Below are positions 6,342 through 14,374 of a DNA stretch of 21,132 nt, piece by piece. Both the position numbers and the translations under genes were made by a program. The first letter of the stretch is position 1, and every line of letters starts with the position of its first letter. The stretch is from NCBI GenBank assembly GCA_900541575.1, contig UQKO01000046.1, forward strand, positions 1 to 21,132. The letters are read 5' to 3'. The DNA comes from an uncultured Prevotella sp. (GTDB taxonomy: Bacteria; Bacteroidota; Bacteroidia; Bacteroidales; Bacteroidaceae). Below the pieces are notes generated by a model that ran no database searches, was not told the origin of the DNA, and worked only from the letters and a program-made list of their open reading frames with translations.

Positions 6342-6375
6342 ACAGCAAGCCATTGTGTGGAATATGGCTTGCTGT
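6342..6375 (-). terminator. terminator after the glycosidase gene
   Basis: A perfect 12-bp stem pairs ACAGCAAGCCAT (6342-6353) with ATGGCTTGCTGT (6364-6375) around a 10-base loop. It lies 16 bp past the minus-strand stop at 6392. On the minus strand the stem runs into TTCTTAC, a weak T tract. Confidence 0.75.
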
Positions 6376-6391
6376 ATTGGAAAAATAAGGG

Positions 6392-9300
6392 TTACTTCGT
6401 TAAGTTATAGGGGAGAGCTCCTTCGCGAAGGATGAAAGTCTTGAGAGAAAATTTCTTCCCATTTTGTCCCAAAATAACAGGTCCCGCGGGGAGATTCTCG
6501 TTTGCAGGAGTGTTACTAATAAATACTTCTTTGTTGGCAAGGGTACTGGCGTTCTGATGTGAAGTGCTTTCTTTATTACTGTTGGTAAGCAGAATCTGAT
6601 TGTAAGTGGTTCCTTGTAGTTCTCCATCAATGTATATCTTAATCATTCCATTGCGTTCACGGAGACAAACGATACGGTGGGGGAGGGTATCGTTGATGGC
6701 ACGTGAGGAAGTGAATGATAAGTTCTTGCCCACTTTGAAGCAGAGTTTTCCTTGCTGTACGGCGATGCTGTAAGCAGAAGATTGTTTTGCGATGAGAACG
6801 TCGGATTCAGAGGTTGATAGTGTGAAGTCGATGCTGAAGTCGCCTGTGCCTTGGAATGATTTTTCAGAACCCAAACGTACTTGTTCATAGAGAGATACGG
6901 GGGTTTCTAGTTTGATGAGGATGCTATCTGGAGCGAAGTAGAAGGTGGGCGATGTGGTGCGTGTTACATTCTGCTGCCAGTCGGTAAGACCATTGATACG
7001 TACTGCGTAAAGTTTATCGTCGGTCAGTTTCTTATTGAATGAGATATGCAGCGTACGGTAGTCCGCATCGGTGTATACGGCCGAAGCCTTAGCTACACGT
7101 TTGTCGTTTGCTAAGAGCTCGAAGTTCGAAGTTTGTGCTATGACGGGCTTGTCGAGTGTAAGTACCACTACACCTTGCTGCGTGCTGCGAGCTGTGATCG
7201 GACTGGCGGAGGATGTGTCTTTTTTGCCGAAATGGAGAAGTTTAATTTCTCCAGGTTTCAATGTCAGCGTAAGTGTATCCCCATAGTTGAGTAGAGGTGT
7301 ATCACAAATGTCGGCATAGTTAATGGCCTCTGTGGTTGTTTGGTCTGGATTGCCGGTATATTCCATTATTAGATTTGTGCTGAGATTAGTAGCATTCTCG
7401 GGTACGCCCACCGTTTTGTCTAATAGGAACGTATAGGATTGTTCTTTATTGGAGGGGTTACGGAAAGAAACAATGCCCTCAGCTATTCCTGTCTTTGAGG
7501 AACGCTGCCAACATGAGTAGCCATAAACTTTGCCCGCGAGAGGAGATTCGCCGAAGTAGATGGAGTTGCGAAGCGTTTGATAGTGTTGGTCAATGAAGTT
7601 CATGGCTTCAGCGTTGATCATCCACTTGTTGCCTTCATTCATAAGGTTGTAGCTATAAAGCATTTCCCAGAAAGCTGTGCCGCGGGTGGCCATCATGTAA
7701 AGATAGGCTCGAAACTCTGCATCGGTCATGGCATTGGGCGCAACGCCGCCAGTCTTACCATATACGGGGTCGTGATTGAAGATATGAGCTTGCGGAAATT
7801 GCAGCTGTTGTTGGTTGATAAACACGTAGTAGCGGTCGTCGCGGTAGGAAAGTTGTTGATCCATTTCTCGATTACGACCATCAACTATGGCATGCCACAT
7901 ATCGCGAGAGTTTTGAATCCATACAGAGTTGCTCCATTGCAGAATCCATGGCGATGGATTGACGTAGCATGTGAGGTTGATCCATAGATTGGAGTTGCGG
8001 CTGCTAGCGTCGTCATACATTGCTGAGAGAGAGCGATACCAGCGTTCCCAATGTTCGGTGAAATAATAATTGCCATTCTTTCCTCCTGTGATGTATCGTC
8101 CGTTGGTAGATGCTTGCGGTTGTTGTGTGGCGAATCCATCTAGCTTCCAATAGTTTACACCATAGTTGCGTTGTTGCTTGAGAAAGAAATCACGCAGTTT
8201 TGCTACATAGACGGAGTCGCCCGTCACGGCATCGTATGTAGTCGTACTGTAAGTTCCGTATCCTTTTTTCTCGAGCAACTTACCCCACTGCTGATTGAAG
8301 TTGTATCCTCCTCGCGGACCTAGCCAAATTCCGAAACCAGAGCCATAACGATGAGCAATGTCGCTCGCTCCTTTCAATCCCGTGGGAAACTTAGAATTGA
8401 ATTCCCAGAAACCAGAATGGTTTGGGGTATTGCCTGATTCTTCTGTGCCCACTTGACTATAGTTGTTCCATCCGTCGTCCACCACGTAAGAGTCCATGGG
8501 ACGAAGACCATACTGTGAAAAACCGCGTTCCATTTCGCGGAAGGATGAATTGATGCGATCTTCTGTGATATTCATCATCCAGTCGTACCAAGAATTGTAT
8601 TGCAGACGTGGCTTGATGGGGCGTGCAATAGTATTGATGTAAGCAAAGAAATCCGTTCGGATTACATTCTTATCGCTGGCAGAACGCGTGGCGCCTACTA
8701 CATTGTCCCATGTGCGGAATTGTCCTTCAGCATTTAGTCGATGTTCGTTGAGGTCGAGTGTACGAAGGGACTTTCCGCTATAATAGCGTGTATGATACAT
8801 TCCCTCCGCATCGATTTCATTCTCCGCTTGTGGAAATTCCGAACCGAAGAACAATCCATCAATATAGACAGGTTGTCCAAGTGTGATGGTGTAGGCAGAC
8901 ATACCGCCTTCGCCGCCTGCGGCTTGCTGTCGCGTCCATTTGTTTTCGGAAGCCACTTGCTGTGTGCCTAGGTTTTCCATCTCAATATAGTCGATGGGCA
9001 GGGTGCGTGAGGTTGCATCGGCTGCTTTCACAAGGAGATATTTGCGCATGAAGTGGTCGTTGTCCTTCATTTCCACCACCATGTCGATATCCCACGTAGA
9101 GGTTATACCATCTTTGGGGTTGGTGTAAGCAGTTGGCGCAAGATCGAATATGATGCGCTTACCCCCATTGATCTGTTCTTCCCTTACTTCGTTGATTTTC
9201 ATACTCGAAGCTTTGAGACCAGTGGCAGGAGCATCCGATGTATTCACCATCTCATTTGTTAGGTAAAACTCAACGCAGGCGCCAAATGCTCCGCCGTTCG

Positions 9301-9808
9301 TCGATGACGTTTCCACGAGTTTCACGTATTTGGCTGTATAAGCCTTGTCGAGTGGTATCCATATGGTTTGTACGCCCGTGTAGTTTATATCGCCTTTTTT
9401 AACAAGTGTCCATTTCTTCTTATCGTTGGAGATGTAGAACTCATAACCTTTCACATTGCCATTCGACATTACACCATAGGCACCGCCTCGCGGCAAGTAG
9501 CCGAAAGCACGGAAGACGCTTTTCTTTCCTAGTGAAATAGTGAGACTGTGGGGTAACGCGTTGTTCTCACCCTTATGCCCACCGCCAGTAGGAGTAGCAT
9601 ACCATGAATGCCACATTGTGCCGTTATCACCATCAATGGACAACTGAGGACTGCCCACCAGTGCAGACTCATCACACCAAGAGTCCGCTTCTGCTTTCCA
9701 TAGAGAACGATCTATACTCTTGTGTTCTCTCGTTTGTGGATTGAGAATAAACTCTTCGCTTCCCGCGCCAGGTATAAAAGTCAAATCTCCAGCACGTTTA
9801 TTGACCAT
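6392..9808 (-). CDS. GH36-like glycoside hydrolase with discoidin and LamG-like domains, 5' end cut by a stop
   Basis: A 1,138-aa open frame starting at ATG 9808, directly after an in-frame TAA. Regions by residue: discoidin/F5-8C-like at about 35-190 (KYVKLVETSSTNGGAFGA); a beta-rich domain at about 200-390; a catalytic barrel at about 400-760 with YNSWYDWM (404-411), VVDDGW (442-447), YWKLDGF (553-559) and NSRDMW (633-638); a Greek-key type domain; and a LamG/concanavalin-like domain at about 970-1130. In clan GH-D enzymes the nucleophile is an Asp in a K-x-D strand, so D557 is the likely nucleophile and D636 a candidate acid/base. Probable activity is on alpha-galactoside-type or alpha-GalNAc sugars; the exact family is uncertain. 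The signal peptide lies upstream of the stop (9809-9973), so this frame alone would not be exported. It is either a nonsense pseudogene or a reinitiated protein. Confidence 0.75.
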   Translation of the reverse strand: MVNKRAGDLTFIPGAGSEEFILNPQTREHKSIDRSLWKAEADSWCDESALVGSPQLSIDGDNGTMWHSWYATPTGGGHKGENNALPHSLTISLGKKSVFRAFGYLPRGGAYGVMSNGNVKGYEFYISNDKKKWTLVKKGDINYTGVQTIWIPLDKAYTAKYVKLVETSSTNGGAFGACVEFYLTNEMVNTSDAPATGLKASSMKINEVREEQINGGKRIIFDLAPTAYTNPKDGITSTWDIDMVVEMKDNDHFMRKYLLVKAADATSRTLPIDYIEMENLGTQQVASENKWTRQQAAGGEGGMSAYTITLGQPVYIDGLFFGSEFPQAENEIDAEGMYHTRYYSGKSLRTLDLNEHRLNAEGQFRTWDNVVGATRSASDKNVIRTDFFAYINTIARPIKPRLQYNSWYDWMMNITEDRINSSFREMERGFSQYGLRPMDSYVVDDGWNNYSQVGTEESGNTPNHSGFWEFNSKFPTGLKGASDIAHRYGSGFGIWLGPRGGYNFNQQWGKLLEKKGYGTYSTTTYDAVTGDSVYVAKLRDFFLKQQRNYGVNYWKLDGFATQQPQASTNGRYITGGKNGNYYFTEHWERWYRSLSAMYDDASSRNSNLWINLTCYVNPSPWILQWSNSVWIQNSRDMWHAIVDGRNREMDQQLSYRDDRYYVFINQQQLQFPQAHIFNHDPVYGKTGGVAPNAMTDAEFRAYLYMMATRGTAFWEMLYSYNLMNEGNKWMINAEAMNFIDQHYQTLRNSIYFGESPLAGKVYGYSCWQRSSKTGIAEGIVSFRNPSNKEQSYTFLLDKTVGVPENATNLSTNLIMEYTGNPDQTTTEAINYADICDTPLLNYGDTLTLTLKPGEIKLLHFGKKDTSSASPITARSTQQGVVVLTLDKPVIAQTSNFELLANDKRVAKASAVYTDADYRTLHISFNKKLTDDKLYAVRINGLTDWQQNVTRTTSPTFYFAPDSILIKLETPVSLYEQVRLGSEKSFQGTGDFSIDFTLSTSESDVLIAKQSSAYSIAVQQGKLCFKVGKNLSFTSSRAINDTLPHRIVCLRERNGMIKIYIDGELQGTTYNQILLTNSNKESTSHQNASTLANKEVFISNTPANENLPAGPVILGQNGKKFSLKTFILREGALPYNLTK

Positions 9809-9973
9809 TTATCCGGGGCGTAGATGTCCATCTGCGATGCTGAATGCGCGCGACAGAAACTGGTTGCCAATAACAATGGATGTCTCATTGCGGTCTATTT
9901 TCACCTGAGCTTTGGCCAGCAAAGAACTTGCCGTCATTAGGACAGGAATGATGAATTTGTAAGAAAGAGCCAT
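9809..9973 (-). pseudogene. signal-peptide part of the GH36-like gene, cut off by TAA
   Basis: Starting at ATG 9973 the minus strand codes for 54 residues in the same frame as the glycosidase and ends at TAA (9811-9809), whose next codon is the ATG at 9808. Residues 1-22 form a signal peptide (FIIPVLMTASSLLAKA, cleavage before Gln). After it come VKIDRNETSIVIGNQFLSRA and FSIADGHLRPG, which lead naturally into VNKRAGDLTFIPG after the stop. This is the true N-terminus of the enzyme, separated by a single codon. Confidence 0.8.
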
Positions 9974-10047
9974 TGATTTATAATTTGATGTGTCTTTTGT
10001 GAAAAATATTATCCACTATTGTGTCTATTTGTGGAATTCGAGGTGTT

Positions 10048-11313
10048 TTATTTCTTCTCCTCTCCCGACGGAGTTTGTTTGGAGGAAGAGGCTGGTGTCT
10101 CCTTAGGATCATCCAAGTAAATACCTGCTTCTCTTTCCATTGCAATATCGTCTGGTGATAGTTTTGAGTGGAACGAATTACTAGCTCCATCTGTCTTTGC
10201 ATTCTCTTCGCCCACCACGTATCTTTTGTAATAAGAAATAGCTAACGTGGTCACGGGTAGAGCCAAAATTAGTCCGATAATGCCTAGCGCATAGCCCCAT
10301 ACAGAGAGTGAAAGCAGAATGATGGCGGGTGGAAGCCCCATGATTTTCCCCATGATGCGCGGAGTAAAAATCGTATCTTGAAGTACCTGCACTACTAAGT
10401 AGACGATGAGCACCAAGCAGAGCAACCACCAAAAATTCTCGCCCGTCTCGGCCGACTTGAGCAAGGCTAGCATGGCCGCAGGTATGAATCCAATCACTTG
10501 TAGATAGGGTACAAAACTGATTACTCCAATGAGACATCCTAGACCGATGGGCATTGGAAATCCAATGATTAGGAATCCTACGGAAAACATCACGCAGTTG
10601 CTTAACGCCACGAGTGCTTGGCCGCGGAAATATCCAGCCATGCCATTCTCTATGTCGGCCACCAATTGCGAGGCAAAAGCCCGCTTACTGCGCGGCACGA
10701 AATGAATCCATCCATTGGCATATTTTTCATAGTCGGTGAGAATGAAGAGCAAGTAAAGTAAAGCGATGAGTGAGGCAACAATGTTCATGATGATGCCAGC
10801 CGTACTTAATAATACGCTCCATACTTTGGGCAATGTGCTTCGCAGTGCCTCCATCACGTCATCTTGTCGCAGGAATCTCTCCACCTGGTAGTCGTTCATG
10901 TACTTATGTAGGAATGTTTGAATCGGCTCGGGAATGGCAGGATTGTGTGCTCCCTTTTGAATAAAGGTTAGAGCCATATCCTTGAGATGTCCCATCTCGT
11001 CAATCATGGGCGGAACCACCAAATAGATAAATCCCGCTGCCACACCACAGGTGAACAAGACAGTGAGTATAATGCAAAGTAAGCGGTTGCGCAGTCGGCA
11101 CTTTACCTGTAAAAAACGCACCATAGGGTAGAGCAGATAAGCCACAACCCAAGCCACGAAGAAAGGAATGAGTACTCCACTCAAGAAGTAAAGTGCAGTG
11201 CCAATCAGTCCAATGATGAGCAGAGCGATGACACCGCGTATAAAACGGTCGAACGTGATCGTATTATGGCCGCCCACTCTAAAAGGGCGTGGAGAAGTTT
11301 CGGTAGTTGACAT
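10048..11313 (-). CDS. AI-2E/PerM family membrane permease
   Basis: A 421-aa inner-membrane protein of the AI-2E transporter family (PF01594, formerly UPF0118). Seen: two N-terminal hydrophobic helices (about 26-65) and a third at about 82-102. A soluble helical segment follows at about 105-160 (VVPPMIDEMGHLKDMALTFI), then a long hydrophobic helix at about 172-197. A C-terminal bundle contains PMPIGLGCLIGVISFVPYLQ, DTIFTPRIMGKIMGLPPAII and ALPVTTL, which are typical family segments. Known members are linked to autoinducer-2 export, or to sodium/proton antiport and other export roles; the substrate cannot be read from sequence. The tail after residue 370 is hydrophilic. The glycosidase gene starts 75 bp downstream on the same strand, so the two may share a transcript from the promoter at about 11,420. 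Confidence 0.9.
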   Translation of the reverse strand: MSTTETSPRPFRVGGHNTITFDRFIRGVIALLIIGLIGTALYFLSGVLIPFFVAWVVAYLLYPMVRFLQVKCRLRNRLLCIILTVLFTCGVAAGFIYLVVPPMIDEMGHLKDMALTFIQKGAHNPAIPEPIQTFLHKYMNDYQVERFLRQDDVMEALRSTLPKVWSVLLSTAGIIMNIVASLIALLYLLFILTDYEKYANGWIHFVPRSKRAFASQLVADIENGMAGYFRGQALVALSNCVMFSVGFLIIGFPMPIGLGCLIGVISFVPYLQVIGFIPAAMLALLKSAETGENFWWLLCLVLIVYLVVQVLQDTIFTPRIMGKIMGLPPAIILLSLSVWGYALGIIGLILALPVTTLAISYYKRYVVGEENAKTDGASNSFHSKLSPDDIAMEREAGIYLDDPKETPASSSKQTPSGEEKK

Positions 11314-11418
11314 ACGAGTGAATGGGATATGAAGTTAATAAGAATAATTATGGAAATAGCAGAAGTCAGGGCGCTTCAGACAAGTTCTTCTTAGTAATTT
11401 TAATGCGTTGTTCATTTG

Positions 11419-11426
11419 CAAAGTTA
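11419..11426 (-). promoter_or_regulatory. -7 box TAACTTTG ahead of the AI-2E family gene
   Basis: The minus strand reads TAACTTTGCAAATG here, a full match to the Bacteroidetes -7 element TAnnTTTG. It is about 105 bp before the ATG at 11313. No TTTG stands at the expected -33 distance, so the promoter is only half-supported. Confidence 0.5.
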
Positions 11427-11708
11427 CACTTTTTGGGCTGATACGTGTCTTCCCGTGCTGAAAAATCATGATGTTTATACAGAATGGAGTATTGTGCTTA
11501 ACCTCCAAGCCATGTTCCTCTTGCTTTGTATTCAAGAAGTGATAACTTATTCGTGGATTCTGTGTCATGGTAATATGAAATGTACTTTTCATTGAAAAGT
11601 TGCCCCAAGCATAACGCTGTAATGCTCCTCTCTAGGCTAGTGAAGCGATAATCCTATGCGAAAAATTCGATTCCTTCCTTCAAAAAAACGGAAAAGCCAC
11701 GTTTTTTG

Positions 11709-11739
11709 TTTGCTCGCCCACAAAATAGCTCTATATTTG
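11709..11739 (+). promoter_or_regulatory. promoter of rsmI, probably leaderless
   Basis: TTTG (11709-11712), a 19-bp spacer, then TATATTTG (11732-11739): a complete Bacteroidetes promoter. The G of the -7 box is 4 bases before the A of the rsmI ATG (11744), so transcription should start at or within a few bases of the start codon. Confidence 0.8.
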
Positions 11740-11743
11740 CACC

Positions 11744-12457
11744 ATGGGAACATTGTATTTGGTGCCGACGCCAGTCGGCAATCTCGAAGATATAACGCTC
11801 CGCGCCTTGCGGATACTCAAGGAAGCCGACCTTGTTTTAGCAGAAGATACCCGCACTTCAGGCATTCTGTTGAAACACTTTGACATCAAGAATCAACTCG
11901 TGTCTCATCATAAATTCAACGAGCATCAGACAGCCGAAGCCTTTGCTGCTCGCATGGCAGCAGGAGAGGTGATGGCTCTTATCTCCGATGCGGGCACACC
12001 AGGGATTTCCGATCCAGGATTTATGCTAGTGCGTGCTTGCGTAGCTCGTGGAGTTACGGTGCAGTGTCTTCCTGGACCTACGGCTTTCGTGCCAGCTTTG
12101 GTCTCGTCAGGACTTCCTTGCGAACGCTTTACTTTCGAGGGCTTTTTGCCTCAAAAAAAAGGCCGCGCCACGCGCCTCGCCTCATTGGCCGAAGAATCTC
12201 GTACGATGATTTTTTACGAGTCACCCTATCGAGTGGTTAAGACGTTAGGTCAATTCATCGAAACTTTTGGACCTGACCGTCGTTGCTCTGCTTGCCGCGA
12301 AATATCCAAGGTGCACGAAGAAAGTGTGCGTGGCACTCTAGCCGAAGTACTCGACCACTTTACTGAGGTGGAACCACGCGGTGAGTTTGTCATCGTGGTG
12401 GAGGGATGCGAACTCAAAAAGAAACGAAATAAAGACATCAAAGATGAACGCGAATAG
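11744..12457 (+). CDS. rsmI: 16S rRNA (cytidine(1402)-2'-O)-methyltransferase
   Basis: RsmI transfers a methyl group from S-adenosylmethionine to the 2'-O of C1402 in the decoding centre of 16S rRNA, in the cytoplasm. Seen: the typical N-terminus GTLYLVPTPVGNLEDIT (2-18), AEDTRTS (33-39), SDAGTPGISDPG (81-92), LPGPTAFVPAL (109-119), FTFEGFLPQKKG, MIFYESPYRV, CREISKVHEE and RGEFVIVVEG. This is the full motif set of the tetrapyrrole-methylase fold subfamily. The length of 237 aa is on the short side for RsmI but complete. The start is fixed by the family N-terminus and needs no leader. The C-terminus is lysine-rich. The Cbp1-like lipoprotein gene begins about 98 bp downstream without a clear promoter of its own, so read-through is possible. 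Confidence 0.95.
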   Translation: MGTLYLVPTPVGNLEDITLRALRILKEADLVLAEDTRTSGILLKHFDIKNQLVSHHKFNEHQTAEAFAARMAAGEVMALISDAGTPGISDPGFMLVRACVARGVTVQCLPGPTAFVPALVSSGLPCERFTFEGFLPQKKGRATRLASLAEESRTMIFYESPYRVVKTLGQFIETFGPDRRCSACREISKVHEESVRGTLAEVLDHFTEVEPRGEFVIVVEGCELKKKRNKDIKDERE

Positions 12458-12555
12458 GCAATTTGCCATCTGACATAGCACGGCCTCTCCGCCCTATACT
12501 ATCAGACATGTGGGGCGAAAGCCATAATTATCAACCAGCAAATCAACACATCGCA

Positions 12556-13437
12556 ATGAAAAAGTTACTTATGCTGCTCACGGCAGTATGCACCTTGTCA
12601 TTCATCACATCGTGCAGTACCAAGAAGGAAAAAGAACAAAAGGCTGCCGATCCTAGTACGGCCACCATCGACTCTTTGCGTCAAGCACTAGCCCAGTCGC
12701 AGAATGAGTCGAGCGACATGATTGAGACTCTCTCGCAAATACAGGATGGCTTCGATCAGATAAATGAAGCTGAGGGAATTGTCAACGTAGAGAGCAGACA
12801 AGGTGAGAGCGGAAACAAGCAACGCATCATCGACAATATGGCGTTGATTCAAAACAAGCTAAAACTCAATCGCGAGCTTATTGCCAACCTTCAGCAGCAA
12901 CTCCGTGCCTCTAACCAAAGCGATTCTCGTACTAAGGCTAAGCTTGAAGAAATGGTGAATAATTTCAATAAGCAGTTAGAAGACAAAAACCGTGAAATAG
13001 AGGACCTACGTGCACAACTCGCCGAAAAGGATATCAAGATAGCTGAACAGGGCGAACAAATCAATTCTCTCAATTCGAGCGTGAGCGATTTGTCACAGAA
13101 GAACGAAGAAAAAGAACGCACCGTGGCCGCTCAAGATAAGGAACTCCATACGGCCTATTACGTGTTTGGCACGAAGCGCGAACTCAAAGAACAGCGCATT
13201 CTTCAACGCAACAACGTGCTTAAAGGTAATGATTTCAATAAAGACTATTTCACTCGCATCGACCTGCGTGTGACGAAGACTATCAAACTTTATTCTAAGA
13301 GTGCCAAACTCATGACTAGCCATCCAGCTGGTTCCTATACGCTCGACAAGGATGCTCAAGGACAGTATACCCTGCGCATTACTAATCCGCAATCCTTCTG
13401 GAGCGTGAGCCGCTATTTGGTTATCACAGTGAAATAA
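12556..13437 (+). CDS. Cbp1-like coiled-coil lipoprotein
   Basis: A 293-aa lipoprotein. I choose ATG 12556 because it opens directly on a lipoprotein signal (MKKLLMLL...LSFITSC, lipid-bearing Cys20). Longer starts at 12463 (TTG) add 31 residues with no signal character. After the Cys comes a charged linker, then a long coiled coil at about 55-200 rich in Gln/Glu/Lys/Asn (KLEEMVNNFNKQLEDKNREI, LRAQLAEKDIKIAEQGEQIN). A compact C-terminal domain includes YYVFGTKRELKEQ, DYFTRIDLRV, KLMTSHPAGSY and SFWSVSRYLVITVK. This architecture and C-terminus fit the Cbp1 family of Bacteroides, where one member is a collagen-binding glycoprotein. Collagen binding here is inference. It is probably anchored to the inner leaflet or exposed on the outer membrane. 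The next lipoprotein gene follows after 23 bp, suggesting an operon. Confidence 0.8.
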   Translation: MKKLLMLLTAVCTLSFITSCSTKKEKEQKAADPSTATIDSLRQALAQSQNESSDMIETLSQIQDGFDQINEAEGIVNVESRQGESGNKQRIIDNMALIQNKLKLNRELIANLQQQLRASNQSDSRTKAKLEEMVNNFNKQLEDKNREIEDLRAQLAEKDIKIAEQGEQINSLNSSVSDLSQKNEEKERTVAAQDKELHTAYYVFGTKRELKEQRILQRNNVLKGNDFNKDYFTRIDLRVTKTIKLYSKSAKLMTSHPAGSYTLDKDAQGQYTLRITNPQSFWSVSRYLVITVK

Positions 13438-13460
13438 AGTAAAGAAGGTTAGCTTACATC

Positions 13461-14162
13461 ATGAAACGTAATTCCGCTTCTCGAGGACTTGTTCTGTCCA
13501 TCCTCTGCACAGGACTAATTCTATCTTCGTGTAGTTACAATCAGTTTGGAGCGGTGGCCACAGGTAGCAGCTTGGGCGGAATGCTCGGCTCAAGCATTGG
13601 CGGCTTGATGGGCGGTCCGCGAGGGGCTGATCGTGGCACTATTGCAGGCATGGTCATCGGTGGAGCCGTGGGGGCTGCTACTACTGCCTCACGCATTCAA
13701 CACAAAAGTTCCAATACTCATTCGCAATCGACTTATTCAGACGATGCTTATAGTATAGCGGAAAATAGCGACCGTGTGAGCTATGATACCTATAATTCCT
13801 CGCGTTATCGTGTTCCCTCTGCGGCTCTTTCCGATTTGGAAAATCTTGAGGTGAACAACATTCATTTTCTCGACGATAACAATAATCAGCGCCTCGATGA
13901 TGGCGAACGTGCCCTTATTGTATTTGATATTTACAATCGTGGCACGAAGACTCTCTACAATCTTGCCCCCAATATCACCTGTTCGAGCAAGCGTGTATCC
14001 ATATCGCCTGCCGCCACTATAGCCACAGTGCTTCCAGGGCAAGGCATTCGCTATACAGCCTCGGTGGTAGCAGTGCGTCGACTGAAAGGAAGTTCCTTGC
14101 GCTTCACAATTTGTTTTGGTGAAGGGAAACAACAGGTGGTGGTCAAGACCTTTGAGATATAG
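13461..14162 (+). CDS. glycine-zipper lipoprotein of unknown function
   Basis: A 233-aa lipoprotein with signal LVLSILCTGLILSSC (lipid-bearing Cys24). Residues about 34-74 form a glycine-zipper stretch (GSSLGGMLGSSIGGLMGG, then GTIAGMVIGGAVGAATT) of the kind that packs in membranes. A Ser/Tyr/Thr-rich linker (about 80-125) leads to a C-terminal beta-sandwich-like domain (about 135-233) with DNNNQRLDDGERALIVFDIY, followed by NRGTKTLYNLAPNI. That acidic D-N-N-N-Q-R-L-D-D-G-E segment resembles a calcium-binding or dockerin-like loop. No named family is recognised. It lies 23 bp after the Cbp1-like gene and before a terminator, so the two are probably co-transcribed and may act together at the cell envelope. 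Confidence 0.75.
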   Translation: MKRNSASRGLVLSILCTGLILSSCSYNQFGAVATGSSLGGMLGSSIGGLMGGPRGADRGTIAGMVIGGAVGAATTASRIQHKSSNTHSQSTYSDDAYSIAENSDRVSYDTYNSSRYRVPSAALSDLENLEVNNIHFLDDNNNQRLDDGERALIVFDIYNRGTKTLYNLAPNITCSSKRVSISPAATIATVLPGQGIRYTASVVAVRRLKGSSLRFTICFGEGKQQVVVKTFEI

Positions 14163-14198
14163 CCCTCTGTTCTGTAATAGCGTTTCTCCCTAAAAAAG

Positions 14199-14243
14199 AA
14201 GGAGAGTGTGGCCTCTAAAAAATGCCCATACTCTCCTCCTTTT
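14199..14243 (+). terminator. intrinsic terminator after the lipoprotein pair
   Basis: A stem of about 13 bp with one G-T pair and one mismatch is formed by AGGAGAGTGTGGC (14200-14212) and GCCCATACTCTCCT (14224-14237), followed by CCTTTT. It lies 37 bp after the stop at 14162. Confidence 0.8.
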
Positions 14244-14291
14244 GTGTGATGGAAGTAAAGTATGTAATCCTCTCATTTAGTGATTTTTCCT

Positions 14292-14323
14292 TTTGTCCAT
14301 TGCGGGTAGAGAATTTATATTTC
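14292..14323 (+). promoter_or_regulatory. probable promoter of the MATE gene
   Basis: TTTG (14292-14295), a 20-bp spacer, then TATATTTC (14316-14323), one mismatch from TAnnTTTG. The ATG follows after about 50 bp, leaving a short untranslated leader. Confidence 0.5.
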
Positions 14324-14374
14324 AGAACTAATAGAACCACCCCTCAATGTTTCTGATACTTATCTAATTTCCAA

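Larger units (their letters stand above)
11314..11743. other. divergent intergenic region
   Basis: This 430-bp stretch separates the minus-strand permease gene from plus-strand rsmI. It holds one outward promoter element on each side (minus at about 11,420, plus at 11,709-11,739). An 85-codon minus-strand frame (11335-11592) overlaps the -7 box and has no protein-like features, so I do not call it. Nothing else is recognisable. Confidence 0.5.

Noticed and set aside
11335..11592. 85-codon minus-strand open frame before the AI-2E family gene
   Set aside because: It overlaps a TAACTTTG promoter box, has no recognisable protein pattern, and lies in a divergent intergenic region.
12463..12555. 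Longer N-terminus of the Cbp1-like protein from a TTG codon
   Set aside because: The extra 31 residues hide the lipoprotein signal that begins at ATG 12556.
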